A program made the position numbers and the translations under genes. Under the pieces are notes generated by a model. That model was not told where the DNA came from, did no database searches, and worked only from the letters and a program-made list of their open reading frames with translations. Positions 1-5,891 of a stretch of 36,670 nucleotides of DNA are shown one piece after another. Within the stretch, counting starts at the first letter, position 1. Each line of letters begins with the position of its first letter. This DNA is from Elusimicrobiota bacterium (GTDB lineage Bacteria > Elusimicrobiota > Elusimicrobia > Elusimicrobiales > UBA9959), in contig JACQYT010000121.1 in NCBI GenBank assembly GCA_016208085.1, positions 1 to 36,670 of the forward strand, read 5' to 3'.

Positions 1-1
1 C

Positions 2-175
2 CTGTTTACGGGCGGCTCGGCGATAAAGAAGTGGGACCTGGAAAGCGGCCTGGCGGTGGAAACTTTTGAGGGCCATTCCAACGAAATATGCTCTGTGGCC
101 GTCTCACCTGACGGCAAAATAATCGCCTCCGCTTCAAACGACAAGACCATAAAGCTGTGGGGCATGGGGACGTAG
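2..175 (+). CDS. WD40-repeat protein, C-terminal fragment
   Basis: The reading frame enters from the left edge and ends at a TAG at 173-175, giving the last 57 residues. It shows the end of one WD40 blade (IKKWDLESG), then a full GH...SVAVSPDG...SNDKTIKLW blade, and stops four residues later. The blade wording closely matches the larger WD40 gene at 5892-7844, so the two may be paralogues. The N-terminal part, any signal peptide and the total number of blades lie outside the window. No specific function can be given beyond a beta-propeller scaffold for protein contacts. Confidence 0.85.
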   Translation: MFTGGSAIKKWDLESGLAVETFEGHSNEICSVAVSPDGKIIASASNDKTIKLWGMGT

Positions 176-183
176 TTAGATAA

Positions 184-1239
184 TTAGTTTTTTGCCTGGC
201 ACCTGATTCCACTTTTCTTTCTTAGCGACACGTTTACCAGGCCTATCAGCACAGGCACCTCCACCAGCGGCCCTATAACCGCGGCGAAGGCCGCCCCGTG
301 GCCTATGCCGAACGTGGCTATGGCCACGGCTATGGCCAGCTCAAAATTATTGGAGGCGGCGGTAAACGACAGCGTCGCCGACTCTTCATACGAGGCCCCC
401 GCCTTTCTGCTCATGTAAAACGACGCGAAGAACATCACGATGAAATAGACCAGCAGCGGCAGGGCTACCCGCAGCACATCCAGCGGCACCTGCACGATGT
501 TTTCGCCTTTTATGGAGAACATCACAATTATCGTGAACAGCAGGGCCACCAGTGTGAACGGACTTATGACCGGGATGAATTTTTCAGAGTACCATTCCCG
601 GCCCCTGACGCCTATAAGCGAAAACCGCGTAATTATCCCGCCCAGAAAAGGTATGCCGAGGTAAATAAACACGCTTCTGGCTATCTCGCCCATGGTGATG
701 TTCACCACCGCGCCTTCAAGCCCCAGCCAGGCGGGCACAAGCGTGATAAAAAACCAGGCGTAAACGGAGAAGAACAGCACCTGGAACACGGAATTAAAAG
801 CCACCAGGCCCGCGCAATATTCCCGGTCGCCGCCGGCGAGGTCGTTCCATACTATCACCATGGCTATACAGCGCGCGAGGCCTATCATTATGAGCCCTAT
901 CATGTATTCCGGCTTGTCCCTGAGGAATATTACCGCCAGCGCGGTCATCAAAACCGGCCCCACCAGCCAGTTCTGCGCCAGCGAAAGCGCCAGCACCTTT
1001 TTATTTAAAAAAACCCTATGCATTTCTTCGTACTTCACTTTTGCAAGCGGCGGGTACATCATTAGTATCAGGCCTATGGCTATGGGGATGGACGTTGTGC
1101 CGACGCTTGAAGCGGCGTTGAACCTCGCCACGGCCGAAGGCCAGAGCCAGCCGGCGGCCACCCCGGCTACCATCGCCAGGAATATCCACAGCGTAAGATA
1201 CCTGTCCAAAAACGAAAGTTTTTTTACGATATTTTCCAT
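184..1239 (-). CDS. acr3: ACR3-family arsenite efflux transporter
   Basis: This 351-residue integral membrane protein exports arsenite, As(OH)3, from the cytoplasm. It has about ten hydrophobic segments. The family hallmark [13 protein letters not shown] carries the conserved transport cysteine (C124), and [10 protein letters not shown] near the end carries the conserved glutamate (E327). The length is typical of ACR3 proteins. I chose the ATG at 1239 because a GGGAG ribosome site lies just upstream and the protein then begins [14 protein letters not shown], as ACR3 proteins do; a longer frame reaches back into arsC without a better start. It is the last gene of arsR-arsC-acr3, 13 nt after arsC, and is presumably derepressed with them. 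It completes the pathway: ArsC makes arsenite and ACR3 pumps it out. I am very sure of the family. Confidence 0.95.
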   Translation of the reverse strand: MENIVKKLSFLDRYLTLWIFLAMVAGVAAGWLWPSAVARFNAASSVGTTSIPIAIGLILMMYPPLAKVKYEEMHRVFLNKKVLALSLAQNWLVGPVLMTALAVIFLRDKPEYMIGLIMIGLARCIAMVIVWNDLAGGDREYCAGLVAFNSVFQVLFFSVYAWFFITLVPAWLGLEGAVVNITMGEIARSVFIYLGIPFLGGIITRFSLIGVRGREWYSEKFIPVISPFTLVALLFTIIVMFSIKGENIVQVPLDVLRVALPLLVYFIVMFFASFYMSRKAGASYEESATLSFTAASNNFELAIAVAIATFGIGHGAAFAAVIGPLVEVPVLIGLVNVSLRKKSGIRCQAKN

Positions 1240-1252
1240 AAAATATCTCCCA

Positions 1253-1675
1253 CTAAAAATATTCCGGCAAAGCTTCGACAAAGGCTTTTATTTCATCCCT
1301 GACCCGGCGGTAATGCGGCAGCGCCTCTTCGTCCGTTGAGCCTTCAGGCGTAAGGGTACACGGGTCGTCAAAGCCATTGTGTATTTTACAGGCTTTCCCC
1401 CAGTAAACGGGGCAGCTTTCCCGGGCATTGTCGCAGAGCGTCACCACCAAATCGAATTCAGCGTCCCTGAAATTGTCCAGGTGCTTGGGCTTTTGGCCCG
1501 AAATATCCACCCCGGCCTCCGCCATTACTTTAACAGCTCGGGTGTCTATGCCGTCGCCGGGGGCCGTACCGGAGGAAAACGCCTCAACTTTGCCCGCCGG
1601 CAGTTTTTTAGCCCAGCCCTCGGCCATCTGGCTGCGGCAGGAATTGCCCGTGCAGAGAAAAAGGACTTTTCTCAT
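1253..1675 (-). CDS. arsC: Arsenate reductase, thioredoxin-coupled (low-molecular-weight phosphatase fold)
   Basis: The 140-residue cytoplasmic enzyme reduces arsenate to arsenite. It opens with [16 protein letters not shown], the CX5R phosphate-binding loop of the low-molecular-weight tyrosine phosphatase fold (C8, R14). It also carries the second redox pair C81 and C88 in [11 protein letters not shown], which passes the disulfide to thioredoxin in the pI258-type enzymes. That three-cysteine pattern separates it from glutaredoxin-type ArsC. The start at 1675 overlaps the arsR stop (ATGA-type, 4 nt), indicating translational coupling; the longer frame back to 1759 is arsR in another register. 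It feeds arsenite to the ACR3 pump downstream. Confidence 0.96.
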   Translation of the reverse strand: MRKVLFLCTGNSCRSQMAEGWAKKLPAGKVEAFSSGTAPGDGIDTRAVKVMAEAGVDISGQKPKHLDNFRDAEFDLVVTLCDNARESCPVYWGKACKIHNGFDDPCTLTPEGSTDEEALPHYRRVRDEIKAFVEALPEYF

Positions 1676-1959
1676 TTTTGACGGCCTTTCTTCAAAGAAG
1701 AAATAATCCACTTCAAAGCGCTTTCCGCTTCCGGCAGGGGTTTTTCCGGCAGGCGGCAATGGACCCAGCGCCCTTTTTTGCGCGTTTCTATAAGTCCGGC
1801 CCGTTCAAGAATTGAAAGGTGTTCGGACACCGTTGACGGCGCGAGTGCCAGGGCTTCCACGATGTGACAGACGCAGAGTTCCGTGCCGCCGAGCATCAGG
1901 ACTATCTCAAGCCTATTTTTATCGGCCAAAGCTTTGATTATGCGTAATACATCTTCCAT
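1672..1959 (-). CDS. arsR: ArsR-family metalloregulatory repressor
   Basis: A 95-residue winged-helix repressor. The recognition helix region reads APSTVSEHLSILERAGLI (about 40-57), and before it lies ELCVCHI (C29, C31), the alpha-3 cysteine motif through which ArsR senses As(III) or Sb(III). The first ten residues, MEDVLRIIKA, match the usual family start. It leads the arsR-arsC-acr3 operon and diverges from hgcA. The 38 nt between the arsR and hgcA start codons hold a perfect inverted repeat, the obvious operator. Inference: metal binding releases the repressor and switches on both directions. Related ArsR proteins can respond to other thiophilic metals, so sensing of Hg(II) cannot be excluded from sequence. 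Confidence 0.93.
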   Translation of the reverse strand: MEDVLRIIKALADKNRLEIVLMLGGTELCVCHIVEALALAPSTVSEHLSILERAGLIETRKKGRWVHCRLPEKPLPEAESALKWIISSLKKGRQK

Positions 1960-1960
1960 T

Positions 1961-1986
1961 ATTCGTTATTTCGCCACATAACGAAT
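1961..1986. promoter_or_regulatory. Probable ArsR operator: perfect 9-bp inverted repeat
   Basis: ATTCGTTAT at 1961-1969 is repeated as its exact reverse complement ATAACGAAT at 1978-1986, with an 8-nt spacer. The site lies one base beyond the arsR start codon and ends 11 nt before the first hgcA ATG. Its size and symmetry suit a dimeric ArsR/SmtB repressor. Bound protein would cover the expected -35 region of hgcA and the start point and -10 of arsR. Confidence 0.8.
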
Positions 1987-1997
1987 TATACTATAAT
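1985..1997. promoter_or_regulatory. Back-to-back -10 boxes of the arsR and hgcA promoters
   Basis: Two perfect TATAAT hexamers lie side by side. One reads on the minus strand (1990 to 1985) and would start transcription near 1978, toward arsR. The other reads on the plus strand (1992-1997) and would start near 2004, at the hgcA start. No good -35 is visible for either, so activity may depend on an activator or on the extended AT-rich context. The minus-strand box shares bases 1985-1986 with the operator. Confidence 0.6.
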
Positions 1998-2999
1998 ATG
2001 AGTATGAATGGAAATGAAAACCAGTTCACCACGGTTACTGGAACATTGAACACATCTGCCGGTCAAATACCATCAACCTCCGCGGAATACAAATCAGCGG
2101 ACAGGCTTGCCGCATGGAAAGCGCGCTGGGGTATACATAGGGCAGCCTGGCTGATTAAGCCCGGACTCTACGCTTTGGGAGCCCCCTCCGCCGCTTCCCC
2201 TGTTTTCGCCACGGCTAACTATAAGCTGAGCTTTGACAATCTCCGCAGGAATTTGAAAGGAATTGATTCATGGATACTGGTTCTTAATACCAAGGGCATC
2301 AATGTATGGTGCGCGGCGGGTAAAGGGACTTTCGGCACGCTGGAACTGGTCCGGTCCATCATGGAGACCGGCCTGGAAAAGCTGCTCGAACATAAATCCA
2401 TCATCCTCCCACAGCTGGGCGCGCCCGGCGTGGCCGCCCACCGGGTCAAAGCTTACACCGGATTTTCCGTCACCTACGGTCCGGTCAGGGCGGAAGACAT
2501 CCCGGAATTCATGCGCCTCGGAAACAAAACTTCTCCAGAAATGAGAGAAGTCAGGTTTGGATTCTTTGACAGAATAATACTCGCCCCGGTAGAGTTTGTA
2601 CAGTTCGGCAAATATATCCTGCCCGCTGCCCTCATTTTATATCTGCTCGGCCTTAAAGCCGACGCGGTTCTGGCTGCCGGCGCTCTTTTAGCAGGGTCAG
2701 TGCTTGTACCGGCCTTTCTGCCCCGGCTGCCCGGAAGAAGTTTTGCTTTAAAAGGCGCGGCGGCGGGATTTTCAGTGGTAGCGGCCCTTTCCCCTCTCCT
2801 GGATTTTGACCTGTACCAGTTTTGCGCCCGGACGCTTATCTATATTCCGATTGCCTCATTCATCGGCCTGGAGTTCACCGGATCTTCCACTTACACCTCG
2901 CTGTCGGGAGTAAAAAAAGAGATGCGAATAGCCATGCCGGCGCAGGCGCTGGCCCTTCTGACCGGGTTACTGATGCTGGCCTTTAGGAGGCTTTTATGA
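1998..2999 (+). CDS. hgcA: HgcA, corrinoid protein of mercury methylation
   Basis: The 333-residue membrane protein transfers a methyl group from a cobalamin cofactor to Hg(II), giving methylmercury, together with HgcB. The N-terminal half is the cobalamin-binding CFeSP-like domain (about 50-170), with NYKLSFDNLR and the diagnostic cap-helix motif INVWCAAGKGTFG; C105 is the predicted cobalt ligand. The C-terminal half (about 205-333) has four to five hydrophobic helices, the HgcA membrane anchor. This motif plus this architecture is unique to HgcA among CFeSP relatives. The first ATG is at 1998, but the -10 box at 1992-1997 would start the transcript at about 2004, where the third residue is also an ATG, so a leaderless start at M3 is likely; no ribosome site is visible. 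It overlaps hgcB by ATGA and diverges from arsR. Confidence 0.95.
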   Translation: MSMNGNENQFTTVTGTLNTSAGQIPSTSAEYKSADRLAAWKARWGIHRAAWLIKPGLYALGAPSAASPVFATANYKLSFDNLRRNLKGIDSWILVLNTKGINVWCAAGKGTFGTLELVRSIMETGLEKLLEHKSIILPQLGAPGVAAHRVKAYTGFSVTYGPVRAEDIPEFMRLGNKTSPEMREVRFGFFDRIILAPVEFVQFGKYILPAALILYLLGLKADAVLAAGALLAGSVLVPAFLPRLPGRSFALKGAAAGFSVVAALSPLLDFDLYQFCARTLIYIPIASFIGLEFTGSSTYTSLSGVKKEMRIAMPAQALALLTGLLMLAFRRLL

Positions 3000-3286
3000 G
3001 CTTGAGATATCTTAAAGGAGTGGCTACGCTTAAACTAGACGCCGCCAGATGCACGGGGTGCGGCATGTGCGTGAATGTTTGTCCGCACGCCGTGTTCCGG
3101 CTTGAAAACCGGAAAGCTATTATCACTGACGCCGACCTGTGCATGGAATGCGGGGCCTGCGCCCTGAACTGCCCCGTCCAGGCCATAACCGTAAAGAAAG
3201 GGACCGGCTGCGCGACGGCCGTGCGCAACGGCTTCCTGCACGGCACAGAGCCGGACTGCGGCTGCGGCGAAGATTCCGGCTGTTAG
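2996..3286 (+). CDS. hgcB: HgcB, ferredoxin partner of HgcA
   Basis: A 96-residue 2[4Fe-4S] ferredoxin thought to supply electrons that return the HgcA cobalt to Co(I), and to hand Hg(II) to HgcA. The two cluster motifs are CTGCGMCVNVCP (C19, C22, C25, C29) and CMECGACALNCP (C49, C52, C55, C59); CMECGAC is the form typical of HgcB. An extra cysteine, C72, matches the conserved non-cluster cysteine of the family. The tail has C88, C90 and C96, spaced CGC...C instead of the usual adjacent pair. An AGGAGG ribosome site precedes the ATG, which overlaps the hgcA stop by 4 nt, so the two are translationally coupled. Confidence 0.94.
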   Translation: MSLRYLKGVATLKLDAARCTGCGMCVNVCPHAVFRLENRKAIITDADLCMECGACALNCPVQAITVKKGTGCATAVRNGFLHGTEPDCGCGEDSGC

Positions 3287-3309
3287 GCTCTGTGACAAAA
3301 TAATATAGC

Positions 3310-3420
3310 CATTTGGCTGGCCGCTTTTGGGCTGCGCCTTTGCGGCATTCCGCTAACGTACGTATAGTACGTGTCGCTTCACGCCGCTTCGGCTCGCTCC
3401 AAAATCGACTCATCCAAATG
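3310..3420. repeat. 111-bp imperfect palindrome
   Basis: Outer arms CATTTGG (3310-3316) and CCAAATG (3414-3420) enclose a long, mismatch-containing inverted repeat that closes at a perfect centre, ACGTAC (3356-3361) and GTACGT (3367-3372). It fills the space between the convergent ends of hgcB and the cyclase-like gene. It resembles in layout the palindromes at 5480-5580 and 5601-5700. It may act as a transcription barrier; there is no T-tract. Confidence 0.7.
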
Positions 3421-3429
3421 TCCATTCCA

Positions 3430-4038
3430 TCACCTGTATTTTACCTTGTAAACGTCGAAGGTCGCGCCGCCTATGCTGACATGCTTGGCGTAATCGGTGC
3501 GGAACTTCTTCTTTATAACCTCGTTCACCTGCCCGGTCACCAGCAGTTCGTCTTTTCCCGCCACGTCTTCTCCCAGTTTGAAGGCCACGTTGACGGCCGG
3601 GCCGTAGGCGTCGTCCGCGAAGCGCAGCAGGCCGCCGTGGTGTATGCCCACGCAGATATTGTATTTTTTATGCTCCGGCAGTCCCCTGTTGCGTTTCTTA
3701 AGCCAGCGATGCATGTTTATGGCGCAGGCCGCGGCCTTAACCGGCTCATCGAAGATAAGCATAAGGTTGTCTGCCTTGTCCGAGAGCGTTATTCCCCCGT
3801 GGCGGCTCACTATTTTCTCCAGCGCGGCGTGACATTTCACCATGTTGTCCATGAACTCGATGATGCCGTGCTCAATGGTCTTTCTTGAGAAGCCGGACGA
3901 GTCGCAGGAGACTACGGTCAACTCCGCCCCGCAGACCTTGTTGATCCTGGCGTCCATTTTAGCCGCATTGCGCGCGGTGCGCCCTTGCATAAGCTTAAAA
4001 AACTCTTTTGCGGTCATCCCGCCGATATTTTTCTTCAT
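3430..4038 (-). CDS. Class III nucleotidyl cyclase-like domain protein
   Basis: A 202-residue soluble protein with a class III adenylate/guanylate cyclase fold. SCDSSGFS (44-51) stands where the first metal aspartate motif (F.DI.GF) is expected, with D46 the candidate ligand. KADNLMLIF (88-96) is the K.GD strand, and GIHHGGLLRF...YGPAVNVAFKL (131-155) is the dimer/transition-state segment, with N150 kept but K154 where arginine is usual. The substitutions leave catalytic activity uncertain. The ATG at 4038 shares its A with the stop of the upstream membrane protein gene (TAATG), so the two are coupled. A start nine codons earlier is possible but would lie inside the upstream gene. I infer a signalling or regulatory partner for that protein. 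Confidence 0.75.
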   Translation of the reverse strand: MKKNIGGMTAKEFFKLMQGRTARNAAKMDARINKVCGAELTVVSCDSSGFSRKTIEHGIIEFMDNMVKCHAALEKIVSRHGGITLSDKADNLMLIFDEPVKAAACAINMHRWLKKRNRGLPEHKKYNICVGIHHGGLLRFADDAYGPAVNVAFKLGEDVAGKDELLVTGQVNEVIKKKFRTDYAKHVSIGGATFDVYKVKYR

Positions 4039-5396
4039 TATTTCTCCAATTTCACCGGGGCGCAACGGTAGGGGTAATTAGTGCCGCGCTTAGTGGCCAC
4101 AAACACCTGGTTATTGTAGAAGCTCACGACCCGTGCGATATTAACGTTAATTCCTTCAGACGACCAGTAGACTTTATTGCATGTATCGGCGCGTTTTGCG
4201 CCGGTGCATTCAGCCTCGCGCATCTCTTTAAGCTCATTTACAGTCGGCAGTCCGCCCTTTTCCTTACAGTACTTGAGAGCGTCATGCCAGTTACACGTTG
4301 TTACCTGCGTCATTTCCTCCTTCAGCCTGCCGCTTTTTACCTCGGCCATGGAATCCGGCGGCTCGGGTTCATCGTCCATTTCCTTTTTATCGGCGCCGGC
4401 TGCGCGGGCTATTGAGGCAAGAGCCGCTTTCTTCTGTTCCGCTCTGGCCTTGGCCGCCTCCGCCAGATTATCCATGACTTCCTCAATGATGGTGTTTTGT
4501 TTTACCAGCGCTTTCACGAACTTCAACATATCCCGTTCCGCCGCCGTCGCCTTCGGCTCCGGCTGATTTATCAGCCGCAAGCCGGTTTCCGGGAAGAGTT
4601 CATCGGCGTAAAACCAGGTTCCCTTGTGGCTCTGGCTGAACAGCTCTATCATCACGCGGTGCGGCGGCGAGGGAGATCTCCAGATATTAACCAATTCCTT
4701 TAGGTTGCCGGGGCGCCCGAATTTACCAAAATACGCGGGATTGAGCTTCTGCAGCGTCGGTTTGTTCATGTCCAGGGCCAGCAATTTGTTGACCGCGATA
4801 ATTCTCCCTTTCCGGGCCTCCCCCTTCAATTTCCTGACGGCCTGGAGCGCGGGTGCGGCGGAAATACCCTGCGTGATAATGTTGACTTCCGCGCCGGCGT
4901 CATCGGCTTTTATGACGGCCTTCATCAGTTCCCGGGCCATTTCTCCTTCGCTGGCCGTTTCAAAGCCCCTGTGCGTCCAGGCGACGGCGTCAGTGACCCC
5001 CAGGGATTCGGCCAAGGAGCCGTTCGCGCCGGCGGAAACGGTTTTGCGCAGGAAAGTCCTTTTGAGCCAAACGCGCGCATTTTTCAAAACAGGCGGTTTA
5101 TCCGCAAGAGGCAGGGTTTCGCTGTCTGAAAGCGTCTGGCTGCCGGACACTTCGCCACCGCTATCCCTTTTATCAGGTTTATCCAGGGAGCCGGTTTGGG
5201 CGTCGCTGATTATAATGTTGACGACCCGGTCGCTTGCCGGCATATTTTCGGCTTCCCAGCCGGCGGCAAGGTTATTTATCTGTGCGGTCAGTATGCCTGG
5301 TTCCAGCGCGGCCCTGGATTTATGCGCCAGCCAGAATCCCGGAACCGCGATAATACAGACAGCTATTATTCCACCGATGGAAAGCGCATGTTTCAT
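4038..5396 (-). CDS. Membrane-anchored protein with C-terminal DUF1566/Lcl-like domain
   Basis: A 452-residue protein with one N-terminal membrane segment (about 6-24, ISIGGIIAVCIIAV-like), a long charged alpha-rich middle, an Ala/Lys-rich coiled stretch near 335-365 and a C-terminal domain. That domain contains WHDALKYCKEKGGLPTVNEL, later YWSS and a closing YPYRCAPV. This is the DUF1566 (Lcl C-terminal) pattern, found in extracellular proteins and related to C-type-lectin-like folds. Function is unknown. The start at 5396 is preceded by AGGAGA; the frame extends upstream only through the 5450-5590 repeat, which is not coding. It is coupled to the cyclase-like gene. Confidence 0.75.
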   Translation of the reverse strand: MKHALSIGGIIAVCIIAVPGFWLAHKSRAALEPGILTAQINNLAAGWEAENMPASDRVVNIIISDAQTGSLDKPDKRDSGGEVSGSQTLSDSETLPLADKPPVLKNARVWLKRTFLRKTVSAGANGSLAESLGVTDAVAWTHRGFETASEGEMARELMKAVIKADDAGAEVNIITQGISAAPALQAVRKLKGEARKGRIIAVNKLLALDMNKPTLQKLNPAYFGKFGRPGNLKELVNIWRSPSPPHRVMIELFSQSHKGTWFYADELFPETGLRLINQPEPKATAAERDMLKFVKALVKQNTIIEEVMDNLAEAAKARAEQKKAALASIARAAGADKKEMDDEPEPPDSMAEVKSGRLKEEMTQVTTCNWHDALKYCKEKGGLPTVNELKEMREAECTGAKRADTCNKVYWSSEGINVNIARVVSFYNNQVFVATKRGTNYPYRCAPVKLEK

Positions 5397-5449
5397 AAAC
5401 ACATAGTCTCCTTGAATCGCGGTCAGCGGCTCATTTACGCCTTTACCGA

Positions 5450-5590
5450 TTACTGAGCTACGCGTAAGCAATTTAGCGTTGGCTGAGCCGGTTTTGGAGC
5501 GAAACAAGGAACGCGGAGCGCGGCGTAGCAGCGCTACGCAAGCGAACGCGTGACGCAGTTGCAGCCTAAAACCGGCCAGCCCCCGCACCG
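5450..5590. repeat. 141-bp dispersed repeat, copy 1
   Basis: This block matches 31705-31845 in the same orientation with one mismatch in 141 bp (CCT versus CCC near the right end). It is itself an imperfect palindrome built around GCGTAGC-AGC-GCTACGC, with outer arms CCGGTTTT and AAAACCGG. It begins with TTACTGAGCTACGCGTAA. The match stops at the centre of the hairpin at 5580-5602. Confidence 0.92.
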
Positions 5591-5600
5591 TCGGTGCGGG

Positions 5601-5700
5601 GGAGGCTCATCTTTGGTCGTCTGCTTCGTTGCTCTTCCTCAACATACCGATAGTATGTCTTCGTCATCGCGCCTCGCATACGCCTCAAAGCTGAGCCTCC
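5601..5700. repeat. 100-bp imperfect palindrome
   Basis: GGAGGCTCA (5601-5609) and TGAGCCTCC (5692-5700) bound an inverted repeat whose centre is ACATAC-CGATA-GTATGT. The inner CTTTG/CAAAG and CGT/ACG segments also pair. It has the same design as the element at 3310-3420, with a perfect core and conserved outer ends. Confidence 0.65.
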
Positions 5701-5743
5701 AACATCTATCGCATACGCCTCAAAGCTGAGCCTCCAACATCTA
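5674..5743. repeat. 35-bp tandem duplication
   Basis: Two exact head-to-tail copies, 5674-5708 and 5709-5743, each starting TCGCATACGCC and ending CCAACATCTA. The duplication copies the right arm of the 5601-5700 palindrome, which suggests slippage or replication error at that structure. Confidence 0.9.
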
Positions 5744-5891
5744 AATTATTTACGCGTAGCTCAGTAAGGCTATCATACAAAAAAAGCGTCTGAAAAATCC
5801 GTTCGGCGGCGATATGCCGCCTGGTCGGACTTTGACGGCGCTCCCGAAAGGATTGTATTATATTTCTAAGGCTCAGTAAGGGGATATAAAA

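Larger units (their letters stand above)
5450..5767. mobile_element. Candidate 318-bp non-coding element with 18-bp terminal inverted repeats
   Basis: TTACTGAGCTACGCGTAA at 5450-5467 recurs as its exact reverse complement at 5750-5767. Between them lie the 141-bp repeat, a perfect 11-bp GC stem (5580-5590 with 5592-5602), the palindrome 5601-5700 and a 35-bp tandem duplication. No transposase or real reading frame is present. The layout suits a non-autonomous, MITE-like element, though no target-site duplication could be confirmed by eye. The space from 5397 to 5891 holds this element and no gene. Confidence 0.5.

Noticed and set aside
298-1008. Long plus-strand frame opposite acr3
   Set aside because: Composition is rich in His, Arg and Tyr with no recognisable motif; it is the shadow of the transporter gene.
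5397-5588. N-terminal extension of the DUF1566 protein
   Set aside because: The same residues would arise from the second copy of the 141-bp repeat in front of an unrelated gene, so it is translated repeat DNA.
5450-5767. CRISPR array
   Set aside because: The repeats are palindromes and a two-copy tandem, without regular spacers, and no cas gene is near.
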